Positions 36,991 to 46,133 of a DNA stretch of 64,000 bases are shown here, in pieces. The stretch lies in NCBI GenBank assembly GCA_902761225.1, contig CACWJQ010000007.1, positions 1 to 64,000 of the forward strand, written 5' to 3'. This stretch comes from an uncultured Lachnospiraceae bacterium (GTDB lineage: Bacteria; Bacillota; Clostridia; Lachnospirales; Lachnospiraceae). Made by a program: the position numbers and the translations under genes. The notes below the pieces were generated by a model. The model worked only from the letters and a program-made list of their open reading frames with translations, made no database searches and was not told where the DNA came from. Within the stretch, counting starts at the first letter, position 1. Each line of letters starts with the position of its first letter.

Positions 36991-38562
36991 TCAGATCTCA
37001 AAGAGATCGCTGTATGCCTTGAGCGCTCCGTCAGTTTCGTGAGCAAGCACCTTCTTGGCAAGTACCTTGCCGAGCTGTACGCCCTCCTGATCGAAGCTGT
37101 TGAGGTTCCATACGAATCCCTGGAACATAACCTTATTCTCGAAGTGTGCAAGAAGTGCTCCGAGAGCTTCGGGAGTAAGCTTCTCACCTACGATGATGCT
37201 TGAAGGTCTGTTTCCTGCGAAATTCTTGTTCTTATTCTCGTCAGCCTTTCCGCCTGCAAATGCCATGATCTGGGCAACGACATTTGCACAGAGCTTCTTC
37301 TGGCTGGTACTTCCCTGGATATCAACATCAACGCCCTGCTGGCTCTCCTTGAATCCGATGAACTGAAGAGGAATGATATCAGTTCCCTGATGAAGGAGCT
37401 GATAGAAGGAGTGCTGTCCGTTGGTTCCGGGCTCACCGAAGATAACGGGACCGGTAACGTAGGAAACAGGCTCTCCGAAGCGGTTAACGCTCTTTCCGTT
37501 AGACTCCATATCAAGCTGCTGGAGATGTGCGGGGAATCTGCTCATAGCCTGTGAATAAGGGAGAACTACAGTGGATCCGTATCCGAGAACGTTCCTCTCA
37601 TATACACCGATGAGAGCATCGAGAAGATCGGGATTCTTAAGCACATCCTTCTCGGTAGCTGTCTTATCTTCAGCTGCAGCACCCTCAAGGAATCTTGCGA
37701 AGATATCGGGGCCGAATGCAAGTGAAAGGATGGCACCGCCTACAGCCGATGTTGATGAATATCTTCCGCCGATATAATCATCCATGAAGAAGGCATCGAG
37801 ATAATCACTGCTCTTTGCAAGAGGTGAGGTCTCTGAAGTAACTGCGATCATATGCTTTGCGGGATCGAGACCTGCCTTCTTAAGAGCATCCTTTACGAAT
37901 GCTTCATTGGTGAGGGTCTCAAGTGTTGTTCCGGACTTTGATACAAGGATAAAGATGGAATGTGCTACATCCACATTTGCAAGAACGCCTGCTGCATCAT
38001 CGGGATCTACATTGGATATAAACTGGGCCTGCATCTTGAAGCAGCCGTTAACCTTTGCCCAGTTCTCAAGTGCAAGATACATTGCCCTGGGGCCGAGATC
38101 CGATCCGCCGATACCGATCTGTACAGCGGTGGTGAACTTCTCGCCGTTTTCGTTTACGATCTCGCCGGAATGAACCTTTCCTGCAAATGCTGCAATCCTC
38201 TCCTGCTGCTCTACATAGAAAGCTCTCTTATCGGTTCCGTCGCACTCTACCCTGTCACCAAGCTGGCCTCTGGTGAGATGGTGAAGAACCAGTCTCTTTT
38301 CACCTGTATTGATGACTTCGCCGTTGTAAAGAGCCTCAAACTTCTCGATAAGTCCTGCCTCATCAGCAAGCTTCTGGAGATCCTTAAGGATATTATCATC
38401 CACATTCTTCGCGGCATAATTGTATGCCATGCCTGCTGCCATCTTAGCAGAATAATTCTGTACTCTCTCCGCCGTCATGACCTTTGTAAGATCTGCGGGG
38501 GCATCGGATGCAAGCTTTGCGGATGCATCGAGCTGATCATAGTTAATCCATTTAATAGCCAT
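36991..38562 (-). CDS. pgi: Glucose-6-phosphate isomerase
   Basis: This 523-residue cytoplasmic enzyme interconverts glucose-6-phosphate and fructose-6-phosphate. It carries QIGIGGSDLGPRAMYLAL, the sugar-phosphate loop VSKSGTTLET, the GGRYSSTSAVG motif with the catalytic-site residues, and FGEPGTNGQHSFYQLLHQGT. The size is that of the longer isomerase type. It has its own promoter that overlaps the end of the debranching enzyme gene. With glgP and glgX it links glycogen to glycolysis. Confidence 0.97.
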   Translation of the reverse strand: MAIKWINYDQLDASAKLASDAPADLTKVMTAERVQNYSAKMAAGMAYNYAAKNVDDNILKDLQKLADEAGLIEKFEALYNGEVINTGEKRLVLHHLTRGQLGDRVECDGTDKRAFYVEQQERIAAFAGKVHSGEIVNENGEKFTTAVQIGIGGSDLGPRAMYLALENWAKVNGCFKMQAQFISNVDPDDAAGVLANVDVAHSIFILVSKSGTTLETLTNEAFVKDALKKAGLDPAKHMIAVTSETSPLAKSSDYLDAFFMDDYIGGRYSSTSAVGGAILSLAFGPDIFARFLEGAAAEDKTATEKDVLKNPDLLDALIGVYERNVLGYGSTVVLPYSQAMSRFPAHLQQLDMESNGKSVNRFGEPVSYVTGPVIFGEPGTNGQHSFYQLLHQGTDIIPLQFIGFKESQQGVDVDIQGSTSQKKLCANVVAQIMAFAGGKADENKNKNFAGNRPSSIIVGEKLTPEALGALLAHFENKVMFQGFVWNLNSFDQEGVQLGKVLAKKVLAHETDGALKAYSDLFEI

Positions 38563-38611
38563 ATTTTTATCTCCTTAATGTATAGGATCATTACAGATCA
38601 CCAACGTACAT

Positions 38612-38640
38612 ATCTTACTAGTTTGCGGTGATTATTTCAA
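38612..38640 (-). promoter_or_regulatory. Promoter of pgi
   Basis: TTGAAA (38635-38640), 17 nt, TAAGAT (38612-38617) on the minus strand. The -35 overlaps the stop codon region of the upstream glgX-like gene. Confidence 0.65.
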
Positions 38641-40911
38641 TAAAATAGCCTCATATATCCTCACACTTCTGGCACCTATCCTGAAGGAACCGAAGCACTG
38701 ATCGTGAGGAGCCTCAAAGGGCTTTTCAAGGAAAGTATCCGCAGCAAGGATCCAGCCGTATCCGCTCCCCTCCGGAAGTGCGGGAAGCGTCGCATCAAGG
38801 TCCTCCCAGTAGGTGTTGACCGCAAGGAACACAGCCTTTGGATCCTCACAGTTCTTCTTGTCCTGGTAGCCCGCAAAGCACACCCCCACATAATGGGAAT
38901 AATCACAGAAGTCACTGTTCCATACCTGGGTATCGTGAACCGACATCCCCGGAAGTCCCAGAGCGTCATTTCCGCAGTTCTTACGTATACAGTTATGTTC
39001 CCACCTGAAGGATATCAGATTCCTGAAGAAATCGAAGAGATCCCTGTTGGACTCCAGATCCTTCCAGTTGAGCCAGGCAATGTAGTTATCCTGACAGTAG
39101 GCATTATTGTTACCGCCCTGGGAATTGCCGAATTCATCTCCCATGAAGAACATCGGGGTTCCCCTGCTCATCATCAGAACCGCAGCGGCATTCCTCACCA
39201 TGCGTCTTCTGAGCGCATTGATCTCAGGGTCGCTGGTCTCGCCCTCAGTCCCGCAGTTCCAGCTCCTGTTATCATTGGCACCATCGGTATTGCCCCAGTT
39301 ATTCTCCTCATTGTGCTTCTCGTTGTAGACATACATATCATGAAGAGTGAAGCCGTCATGACAGTTGAGGAAGTTAACGGATGCATTATGCCCTCTTACC
39401 TCGGGTATATACAAATCCGGTGAACCGCATATTCTCTTGGCGGCGTCTCCGGCTTTTCCGGAATCCCCCTTGAGGAACGACCTCAGATCATCCCTGTATC
39501 TTCCGTTCCACTCAGCCCACCTGTTCCATGAAGGGAAGGTGCCCACCTGGTAAAGTCCGCCGGCATCCCACGCTTCCGCTATCAGCTTGGATCTTCCAAG
39601 TATCGGATCATATGCAAGGGACTGAAGAAGAGGCGGCTTGCTCATGGGAGAACCGTCCTCGTTCCTTCCGAGTATGGATGCAAGATCGAACCTGAAGCCG
39701 TCAACATGATATGTGGTAACCCAGTACCTCAGGCAGTCCAGTATCATATTCTGGACCAGGGGATGATTACAGTTAAGAGTATTACCGCATCCGGAAAAAT
39801 TATAATAATGCCCGTCCGGAGTGAGCATGTAATAGATATTGTTGTCTATTCCCTTGAAGGAAAAAGCATGTCCGTTCTCGTTACCTTCCGCGGTGTGATT
39901 GAACACCACATCCAATAAGACATCTATGTCATTTTCATGGCACATCCTGATCAGCTGTCTGAGTTCCGTACCCTCGCGGTTGTATTCTATCGCTGATGCA
40001 TAACTGGTATTGGGAGCGAAGAAGGATACCGTGTTGTATCCCCAGTAATCCATAAGCTCTCTTCCGTAGAAATCCCTGTGGTCAAGAGTCTCGTCGAATT
40101 CAAAGATGGGCATGAGTTCCAGAGCATTAACTCCAAGCTCCTTGAGATAAGGTATCTTCTCCATGATGCCTGCGAAGGTTCCGCACTTATCCCCCACACC
40201 GGAGGATCTGTCCTTGGTAAAGCCTCTGACATGCATCTCATAGATGACCAGATCTTCCATGGGCTTCAGTTTTCTGGTGGTCCTGCCCCAGTCGAAATTA
40301 TTCTTTACTACTCTTGCTTTGTATATAGAGGCATTATGGGTGCCCCAGACGCTCTGTCCCGTCACTGCCTTGGCATAAGGATCCAGAACTATCCTGTTCT
40401 TGTCGAAGATGAGTCCCTTTTCCTTATCATAGGGGCCGTCAAAACGATAAGCGTATTCGAAGTCCTCGATATCTATATCGAACACTATCATGGACCAGAC
40501 ATTTCCTATACGGTAGCTGTCCGGAAAGGGAAGTACGGCATAGGGAGTATTGCTCTCTCTTTTGAAGAGGAGCAGTTCACAGGAATATGCCTGATTGGAT
40601 GAAATGGTGAAATTGACTCCCGTAGGGATCGCCGTGGCTCCGTTGAGCTCGTAGATACCGGGACGCACTCCGAAACCCTCGATGACATCATAGGGTTCCA
40701 TGTGGATCTCGCCCAGATTAGATATCGCGGCACGCACATCCGATATTGTGGCGAACTTCCTGACCGCGTTCTTGGTTTCAAGAGCGATGGACTCTGCTGC
40801 AGAATCGGTGATCTTCCTGTTCTGTTTTTTTACAGATCCCGTCTTTGAACTGCCTGTCGCTTTGACTGCCGGCTTTTTGGCTGAGGTCTTCTTTACGGTT
40901 TTTTCTGCCAT
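38632..40911 (-). CDS. glgX: Glycogen debranching enzyme (isoamylase type)
   Basis: This 759-residue GH13 enzyme hydrolyses alpha-1,6 branch points. It has an N-terminal CBM48-like region, then the GH13 barrel with the nucleophile aspartate in GFRFDLASILG (near 410), the acid glutamate in LIAEAWDAGG (near 443) and the third carboxylate in FLNCHDGFTL (near 518). The N-terminal 45 residues are very rich in Lys, Ser and Ala, which is unusual for a glucan hydrolase. The ATG at 40911 is chosen because GGAGG sits seven nt upstream. Its promoter is divergent from that of the DUF4430 gene. Confidence 0.95.
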   Translation of the reverse strand: MAEKTVKKTSAKKPAVKATGSSKTGSVKKQNRKITDSAAESIALETKNAVRKFATISDVRAAISNLGEIHMEPYDVIEGFGVRPGIYELNGATAIPTGVNFTISSNQAYSCELLLFKRESNTPYAVLPFPDSYRIGNVWSMIVFDIDIEDFEYAYRFDGPYDKEKGLIFDKNRIVLDPYAKAVTGQSVWGTHNASIYKARVVKNNFDWGRTTRKLKPMEDLVIYEMHVRGFTKDRSSGVGDKCGTFAGIMEKIPYLKELGVNALELMPIFEFDETLDHRDFYGRELMDYWGYNTVSFFAPNTSYASAIEYNREGTELRQLIRMCHENDIDVLLDVVFNHTAEGNENGHAFSFKGIDNNIYYMLTPDGHYYNFSGCGNTLNCNHPLVQNMILDCLRYWVTTYHVDGFRFDLASILGRNEDGSPMSKPPLLQSLAYDPILGRSKLIAEAWDAGGLYQVGTFPSWNRWAEWNGRYRDDLRSFLKGDSGKAGDAAKRICGSPDLYIPEVRGHNASVNFLNCHDGFTLHDMYVYNEKHNEENNWGNTDGANDNRSWNCGTEGETSDPEINALRRRMVRNAAAVLMMSRGTPMFFMGDEFGNSQGGNNNAYCQDNYIAWLNWKDLESNRDLFDFFRNLISFRWEHNCIRKNCGNDALGLPGMSVHDTQVWNSDFCDYSHYVGVCFAGYQDKKNCEDPKAVFLAVNTYWEDLDATLPALPEGSGYGWILAADTFLEKPFEAPHDQCFGSFRIGARSVRIYEAILLK

Positions 40912-40983
40912 GAAAAATCCTCCGATGATCCATCCCGGAACAGCGGACACCTCCACACCGGGATGCATGATAAAGACAGGATG

Positions 40984-40992
40984 ATTATACCA
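40984..40992 (-). promoter_or_regulatory. Extended -10 promoter of glgX
   Basis: TGGTATAAT on the minus strand, a perfect extended -10 element. The -35 region is weak. It lies about 15 nt from the plus-strand promoter at 41007. Confidence 0.6.
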
Positions 40993-41006
40993 TTTTATGC
41001 CCTGAT

Positions 41007-41035
41007 TTGCATATATCGCAGGCTTGTGGTACTAT
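41007..41035 (+). promoter_or_regulatory. Promoter of the DUF4430-ECF operon
   Basis: TTGCAT (41007-41012), 17 nt, TACTAT (41030-41035) on the plus strand. Transcription should start near 41042, directly in front of a strong hairpin. Confidence 0.6.
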
Positions 41036-41044
41036 TCCCTTTGC

Positions 41045-41086
41045 GAAAAGTACAGACTCCGGGGAAATCCCGGAGTTTTACTTTTC
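41045..41086 (+). terminator. Leader terminator or attenuator hairpin
   Basis: A GC-rich stem ACTCCGGG / CCCGGAGT with a GAAAT loop is followed by TTTTACTTTT and is flanked by the longer repeat GAAAAGTA / TACTTTTC. It has the form of an intrinsic terminator but lies between the promoter and the first gene. It may attenuate the operon. I see no known riboswitch aptamer in the few bases upstream of it. Confidence 0.6.
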
Positions 41087-41116
41087 ATGATGCGGAGAAA
41101 AGGAGTAAATGAAAAA

Positions 41117-41938
41117 ATGAAAAACAAAAAAGGTCTCATCATCGGAGCAGTATCACTAATAGTGCTTATCGCAGCATTCCTTGTGATCTACAACATCGCA
41201 AAGCCGAAGCCCTCATCGGGAAACGACGGACAGAACACACAGCAGGCAGCATCGGACACCGCTGTAAGCGATACTGACAATTCCGGAGCAGCTGACACAT
41301 CGGAAGCTGATCCTGAAGCAGGCAGCAAAAACATAACCATCGAGGTTAAGAGCGCCGACGGAAGCACCACTTCCTACAGTGTTTCCACCGATGCGGATTA
41401 TCTCAGACAGGCCATGGATGAAGCAGAGGGTCTTACCTACAGCGGAACCGAGAGCGAATACGGAATGATGGTCGAGGTCGTAAACGGTGAGCAGGCTATA
41501 TATGCAGAGGACAATGCTTACTGGGCATTCTATGTAAATGGCGAGTATGGCCAGTATGGTATTGATTCACAGCCCGTAGAAGACGGTGCTACCTACTCAA
41601 TAGTATATGAATCCGCAGAGGCCTTTGCAGATACCGAGGGCAGCAAGCACATCATCATAGAAGTTACCGGTTCCGACGGCAACACCGTTACATATGAAGT
41701 AGCTACAGATGCTGAATTCCTCAGACAGGCCATGGACGAAGCAGAAGGCCTTACCTATGATGGTACCGAAAGCGATTTCGGAATGATGGTTGAGACTGTC
41801 AACGGTGAGCAGGCTATATATGCAGAGGACAATGCTTACTGGGCATTCTACGTTGACGGTGAGTACGGCCAGTACGGCATAGATTCCCAGCCCGTGGAAG
41901 ATGGCGTTACCTACTCCATTGTATACGAAGCTGCCTGA
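41117..41938 (+). CDS. Membrane-anchored protein with two tandem DUF4430 domains
   Basis: The 273-residue product has a basic start and one membrane helix (about residues 5-27), a low-complexity Asp/Ser/Ala/Thr linker, and two DUF4430-like units of 106 residues. Each unit has LRQAMDEAEGLTY, GMMVE, AIYAEDNAYWAFYV and GIDSQPVEDG. There is no lipobox cysteine, so it is held by the helix. DUF4430 resembles the C-terminal domain of transcobalamin and often accompanies cobalamin- or cofactor-uptake systems. The ECF S component gene follows at 42002, so the protein may capture its ligand at the surface (inference). AGGAG is 11 nt before the ATG, a long spacing. Confidence 0.85.
   Translation: MKNKKGLIIGAVSLIVLIAAFLVIYNIAKPKPSSGNDGQNTQQAASDTAVSDTDNSGAADTSEADPEAGSKNITIEVKSADGSTTSYSVSTDADYLRQAMDEAEGLTYSGTESEYGMMVEVVNGEQAIYAEDNAYWAFYVNGEYGQYGIDSQPVEDGATYSIVYESAEAFADTEGSKHIIIEVTGSDGNTVTYEVATDAEFLRQAMDEAEGLTYDGTESDFGMMVETVNGEQAIYAEDNAYWAFYVDGEYGQYGIDSQPVEDGVTYSIVYEAA
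41483..41850 (+). repeat. Recent tandem duplication inside the DUF4430 gene
   Basis: A 50-nt stretch at 41483-41532 recurs without change at 41801-41850, an offset of 318 nt (106 codons). The surrounding DNA of the two units is also close. This marks a fairly recent in-frame duplication or gene conversion between the two domains. Confidence 0.88.
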
Positions 41939-42001
41939 TATAAATCCGGACATAACCCGGCATTTACCACTGTCATCCATCAAACCCGAGCTTAGCAGAG
42001 C

Positions 42002-42532
42002 ATGAAAAAAATCTTCAGCATCAAGGATATTGCATACATAGGAATGGCAGTCGCGCTTATAGAAAGCTGTAAGGTGGCTCTTTCATTTCTGCCAAATATC
42101 GAACTGACTTCCTTCTGGCTGATCATGTTCGCACTTTTTATGGGATGGAAGACATTTATAATAATACCTGTGTTCATCGCCATAGAAGCCAGCCTTTACG
42201 GACCTCATGTATGGATCATAATGTATCTGTATGTATGGCCTATCCTGGTGGCGATGACACTGGTGTTCAGGAAAAACAGATCTGCCCTCTTCTGGGCACT
42301 GTTATCCGGCTTTTTCGGACTGGCCTTCGGATTGTTATGCACTCCCGCACAGGTCATATTCTTCACAAAGCCCCAGACGATAGAGAAAGCCCTGAAGGCA
42401 GGTTTTACATGGTGGGTTGCCGGTATACCCTTTGATGTGGCGCATTGCATCGGCAACTTTGCACTTATGCTGGTACTGTACCACCCAATACGCATCGCAG
42501 TAAGCAGGATACGTCACGAACAGAACACATGA
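42002..42532 (+). CDS. ECF transporter S component
   Basis: This 176-residue protein has about six membrane helices and the segment LSFLPNIELTSFWLIMFALF, typical of substrate-specific (S) subunits of energy-coupling factor transporters. Those subunits bind vitamins or metal cofactors and share a common ATPase/EcfT module, which is not in this window. The DUF4430 protein upstream hints at a cobamide-type or related cofactor, but the substrate cannot be read from the sequence. The ribosome site is weak. Confidence 0.82.
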   Translation: MKKIFSIKDIAYIGMAVALIESCKVALSFLPNIELTSFWLIMFALFMGWKTFIIIPVFIAIEASLYGPHVWIIMYLYVWPILVAMTLVFRKNRSALFWALLSGFFGLAFGLLCTPAQVIFFTKPQTIEKALKAGFTWWVAGIPFDVAHCIGNFALMLVLYHPIRIAVSRIRHEQNT

Positions 42533-42563
42533 AAGGTACGCTGCGAACAGTATAAATGAATAC

Positions 42564-42629
42564 AAGAGAACCCGCATACTCCCGATGTCGCCTTATCTTA
42601 ATGACATCCCGGAAAATGCGGGTTCTTTT
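42564..42629. terminator. Long two-part terminator hairpin
   Basis: The outer stem AAGAACCCGCAT-type (42564-42577 with 42616-42629) ends in TTTT, and an inner stem GATGTC / GACATC (42584-42589 with 42603-42608) extends it. It lies between the ECF gene and the convergent ABC operon. Confidence 0.75.
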
Positions 42630-42708
42630 ATGCTCTTATCTATGAATTATCTCTACGATCTATTCTATGTAATCTCTTCTCTGTTATCTCACCTGAACGA
42701 TCTCTTCT

Positions 42709-43785
42709 TCAGAGCCTCATCTCCGTATCCGGATCGAACAGATATACGCTCTCATAGGGCACGGAAAATTCCATCACTGTATCCATTGCAGGAGTATTGT
42801 GAGGATTGACCTTAAGGATTGCCTTTTCATCCCCGATGTTGACATATACATTCGTATTGTCACCGAGCATCTCAGTAAGCTCCACCATACACTTCATGGA
42901 ATATGCACCGTCCGTTGCCATGGGTATGATGGACTCGGGTCTGAATCCCAGGACTATATCCTTTCCCTCGTAGGGAGCGATCTTGTCCGCAAACTTTGCT
43001 TTAAGATCAAGCTCATTTTCTCCGATGACTGCGATGCCATCCTTTACGGAGGTTCTTATAAAGTTCATGGGAGGCTCCCCTATGAACCCTGCGACGAACA
43101 TGTTCACCGGATCAAAATACAGCTCCTTGGGAGAACCGATCTGCTGAACCACGCCTTCCTTCATTACCACGATCCTGTCAGCCATGGTCATGGCCTCTGT
43201 CTGATCATGGGTTACGTAGATGGTGGTTGCGCCCGTCTCCTTGTGGATATTGGTGATCTCGGAACGCATGGTAACCCTCTGCTTGGCATCAAGATTCGAA
43301 AGAGGCTCATCCATAAGGAAGATGCCCACCTTTCTGATGATGGCGCGTCCTACCGCCACACGCTGGCGCTGGCCGCCCGAAAGAGCCCTGGGGAATCTGT
43401 CCAGATAATCCGTAAGTCCCAGGATTGCGGCAACCTTAGTCACCTTCTCTTCTATCTCATCCTCATCAACACCCTGAAGGGTAAGTCCGTAACCGAGATT
43501 ATCATATACGGTAAGCTGGGGATAAAGTGCATAGCTCTGGAAGACCATTGCTATCTCACGCTGCCTGGGGCCCATCTCATTGGCGCGTTTTCCGTTAATA
43601 AGAAACTCGCCCTTGCTGATATCTTCAAGTCCTGCGATCATTCTGAGAGTCGTGGACTTTCCGCATCCGGAAGGTCCTACGAATACGATAAATTCTCCCT
43701 TTTCTATCGAAAGATTGAAATCATGTACAGCATGAAATCCGTTGGGATATATTTTGTTGATGTCTTTCAGTTCAAGATATGCCAT
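42709..43785 (-). CDS. Sugar ABC transporter ATPase, MsmK/UgpC type (copy 1)
   Basis: The 358-residue ATPase has Walker A GPSGCGKST, the Q-loop FQSYALYPQLTVYDN, signature LSGGQRQRVAVGRAI and Walker B FLMDEPLSNLDAK, followed by the C-terminal regulatory TOBE-type region used by carbohydrate importers. The ATG at 43785 matches the family start and has CGGAG upstream. It is the last gene of the ten-gene operon and the second ATPase in it. MsmK-type ATPases often serve several importers. Confidence 0.95.
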   Translation of the reverse strand: MAYLELKDINKIYPNGFHAVHDFNLSIEKGEFIVFVGPSGCGKSTTLRMIAGLEDISKGEFLINGKRANEMGPRQREIAMVFQSYALYPQLTVYDNLGYGLTLQGVDEDEIEEKVTKVAAILGLTDYLDRFPRALSGGQRQRVAVGRAIIRKVGIFLMDEPLSNLDAKQRVTMRSEITNIHKETGATTIYVTHDQTEAMTMADRIVVMKEGVVQQIGSPKELYFDPVNMFVAGFIGEPPMNFIRTSVKDGIAVIGENELDLKAKFADKIAPYEGKDIVLGFRPESIIPMATDGAYSMKCMVELTEMLGDNTNVYVNIGDEKAILKVNPHNTPAMDTVMEFSVPYESVYLFDPDTEMRL

Positions 43786-43798
43786 TTGTTTTCTCCGG

Positions 43799-44449
43799 TT
43801 ATGATCTGGCTGCCTTATCCTTTGCATCCTTAAGGATGCCGGCAAATACGTTTTTCATCTTTATGAACAACATATCAAACAGTGTATACAGAGCTCCGTA
43901 AAGCACGGGTTCAACTCCAAGTGCAAGCATGTCCGACTTTCCGGTCATCCCGGCAGCAGCGGCATTCACCGCAGCATACACCGTAACAACGAAAAACAGT
44001 ATCACAAAGGAATAGATTATATTGAATATGAAGTTCCTGTATCTCTTTGCCGGGAACATCATGTACTTATCATTTGCTCCGCGGGAGCTTTCGATAAATC
44101 TCAGTACATTGTTCACAAGAAGATCCGTGAACACTCCGCCTGCGATACCCAGGATGAAGAGCTGATCCAGCATGTCATGGACATAGAGCCCGAGTCCCCA
44201 CAGGAACAGAAAGCATACACATCCTGCGAACCACCACTTGATAAGGATTGCCTTTACCAGCGGCCCGCCCCGGAATTTCAGCTTCTTACCGGTATACTTT
44301 GCGATCTCTTCTTCGGATACCTCGGGAGAATTCTCCTCGGTAGCATTCACCAGTTCATCTATAGCCTGACTGTGCAGGTCATAATAATCAGACTGCACAT
44401 CGGTCCTGTCGACTTTTTTATTTCCGGTATCAGTCTTCTTTTTACTCAT
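43799..44449 (-). CDS. Small membrane protein of the ABC operon (D)
   Basis: I do not recognise this 216-residue protein. It has a polar, charged N-terminal region of about 60 residues, with an acidic stretch (ATEENSPEVSEEEIAK), and four predicted helices, ending in a basic tail. It overlaps the previous gene by 4 nt (ATGA). Its presence between two MsmK-type ATPases suggests an accessory role in the transporter, but nothing in the sequence shows a function. Confidence 0.8.
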   Translation of the reverse strand: MSKKKTDTGNKKVDRTDVQSDYYDLHSQAIDELVNATEENSPEVSEEEIAKYTGKKLKFRGGPLVKAILIKWWFAGCVCFLFLWGLGLYVHDMLDQLFILGIAGGVFTDLLVNNVLRFIESSRGANDKYMMFPAKRYRNFIFNIIYSFVILFFVVTVYAAVNAAAAGMTGKSDMLALGVEPVLYGALYTLFDMLFIKMKNVFAGILKDAKDKAARS

Positions 44450-45057
44450 TGATCATCTGAAAGCTCGATCTCACCCATACGATCATTTTCTTCGATGACA
44501 ACACCTGTAGGTATCTTCGCAAGGAGCTTCTTATACAGAGGCATCAGCACTGTAATGACCGAAGCGATTATCAGGAGGATCTCATGGGTATTGAGAATAT
44601 TGTAGGCCTTGGCAATATAAACCTCGACCTTTACGGGGTTCTCTGACCTGTTAAGAGCCGTAAAAACTATATTCTGATATCTGATATCGCAGAACACCAC
44701 GGCACCCACCATGATGAACATCAGTATCAGCATAGGATAATTAGGCTTCTTTCTTCTGGGAAATGAATTCATGAAGCATACTATGAGAAGTATTGAAAAC
44801 AGCATGGTAATGAATCCGTAAAGTCCCATATTCTTACCAAGTATCCTTGCAGTGGTATGCGAGATATTGGTCAGGTTAAGCGAATATACACAGAATGCTA
44901 TGATATAGATAAGAAAGGGTATATTCTGGGGACGGCGCTTAAGGGATACGATGAACTTCCTGAGGAATTCGGGTCCCTTGAATATTCCGTTCCCCTTACC
45001 TGCTTTTTCCTTAGGGGTATTATCTTTTGAGGTTTTTTCCTTGGGGGACTTGCCCAT
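44446..45057 (-). CDS. Small membrane protein of the ABC operon (C)
   Basis: I do not recognise this 203-residue protein. It starts with a Lys-rich polar segment (KSPKEKTSKDNTPKEKAGK), then has four predicted helices and an acidic C-terminus. Its ribosome site GGAGG lies within the last codons of the upstream ATPase gene, and it overlaps the next gene by 4 nt, so translation is coupled. Confidence 0.8.
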   Translation of the reverse strand: MGKSPKEKTSKDNTPKEKAGKGNGIFKGPEFLRKFIVSLKRRPQNIPFLIYIIAFCVYSLNLTNISHTTARILGKNMGLYGFITMLFSILLIVCFMNSFPRRKKPNYPMLILMFIMVGAVVFCDIRYQNIVFTALNRSENPVKVEVYIAKAYNILNTHEILLIIASVITVLMPLYKKLLAKIPTGVVIEENDRMGEIELSDDQ

Positions 45058-45059
45058 TT

Positions 45060-46133
45060 TTATGCCTCCAGACGAATAGCATTGGTGGTTTCTTTATCGA
45101 AGAAGTGGCACTTGGTAAATCCTACGTCCACATAATCTCCGTCCTTATAATCACACCAGCCTTTGAACTTGCCGGTTATCTTGACAGATGAATCTCCGAG
45201 ATGACCGTGTACCAGTGTGTTCATTCCAAGATTCTCATTGGATGCCACCTTAACCCTGATGTGTCCGCCGGGTCTTACATCTTCGGGTCTTACTCCGAGA
45301 GTTACGCTCTTTCCGTTATATGCAGCCAGCATATTCTTTTCCTCGGGAAGAAGCTCCATTGTAAACTGTTCACATACAGCCCTTCCGTCACTTATCTCTA
45401 TATCAAAGAAATTCATGGGAGGAAGTCCGATGAATCCGGCGACGAAGAGATTGGCAGGATTATCATAAAGCTCCAGAGGCGTTCCGATCTGCTGGACATG
45501 ACCCATGGACATACATACGATCCTGTCAGCGAGAGTAAGTGCCTCAGTCTGATCGTGTGTTACATACATCATTGTAGCCCCGAGTCTCTTGTGAAGGAGC
45601 AGTATCTCTCTTCTGGTGGATCCGCGCAGCTTTGCGTCGAGATTGGAAAGGGGCTCATCGAAAAGGAAGAGCTTGGGGCTTCTTACGATGGAACGTCCCA
45701 TTGCAACTCTCTGCCTCTGTCCGCCTGACAGCTGTGCCGGCTTTTTATTGAGTTGCTCTGTAAGTCCGAGTATCTCGGCTGCCGCAAGAACCTTCTTGTG
45801 GATATAATTGGGATTCTCCTTACGAAGTGTAAGCGAAAATGCCATATTCTCATAAACGGTCATGTGACCGTAGAGAGCATAATTCTGGAAGACCATGGCC
45901 ATATCACGATCCTTGGGAGGAGTCTGTGTGATATCCTTGCCGTCCATGATCAGCTTGCCTGATGAGATGTCCTCAAGTCCCGCAACCATGCGGAGAGTTG
46001 TAGACTTTCCGCAGCCGGAAGGTCCTACGAGAACTATAAACTCACCGTCCTTCACATCCAGGTTAAAATCATATACCGCCTGAACCTTGTTGTCATATAT
46101 CTTGTCGAGATGCTGTAGGGATAATTCAGCCAT
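45060..46133 (-). CDS. Sugar ABC transporter ATPase, MsmK/UgpC type (copy 2)
   Basis: This 357-residue ATPase has Walker A GPSGCGKST, FQNYALYGHMTVYENMAF, LSGGQRQRVAMGRSI and FLFDEPLSNLDAKLRG, with the C-terminal regulatory region. It is clearly related to copy 1 but diverged through the C-terminal half, so this is an older duplication. It overlaps the upstream membrane protein gene by 8 nt. Either ATPase could energise the permease pair encoded upstream. Confidence 0.95.
   Translation of the reverse strand: MAELSLQHLDKIYDNKVQAVYDFNLDVKDGEFIVLVGPSGCGKSTTLRMVAGLEDISSGKLIMDGKDITQTPPKDRDMAMVFQNYALYGHMTVYENMAFSLTLRKENPNYIHKKVLAAAEILGLTEQLNKKPAQLSGGQRQRVAMGRSIVRSPKLFLFDEPLSNLDAKLRGSTRREILLLHKRLGATMMYVTHDQTEALTLADRIVCMSMGHVQQIGTPLELYDNPANLFVAGFIGLPPMNFFDIEISDGRAVCEQFTMELLPEEKNMLAAYNGKSVTLGVRPEDVRPGGHIRVKVASNENLGMNTLVHGHLGDSSVKITGKFKGWCDYKDGDYVDVGFTKCHFFDKETTNAIRLEA

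Noticed and set aside
40993..41116. Cobalamin riboswitch ahead of the DUF4430-ECF operon
   Set aside because: The leader is under 80 nt and lacks the B12-box; only a terminator-like hairpin is present.
42799..43833. Plus-strand ORF of 344 codons opposite an ABC ATPase gene
   Set aside because: It is the complement of a clearly conserved MsmK-type ATPase and has no family-like sequence or ribosome site of its own.
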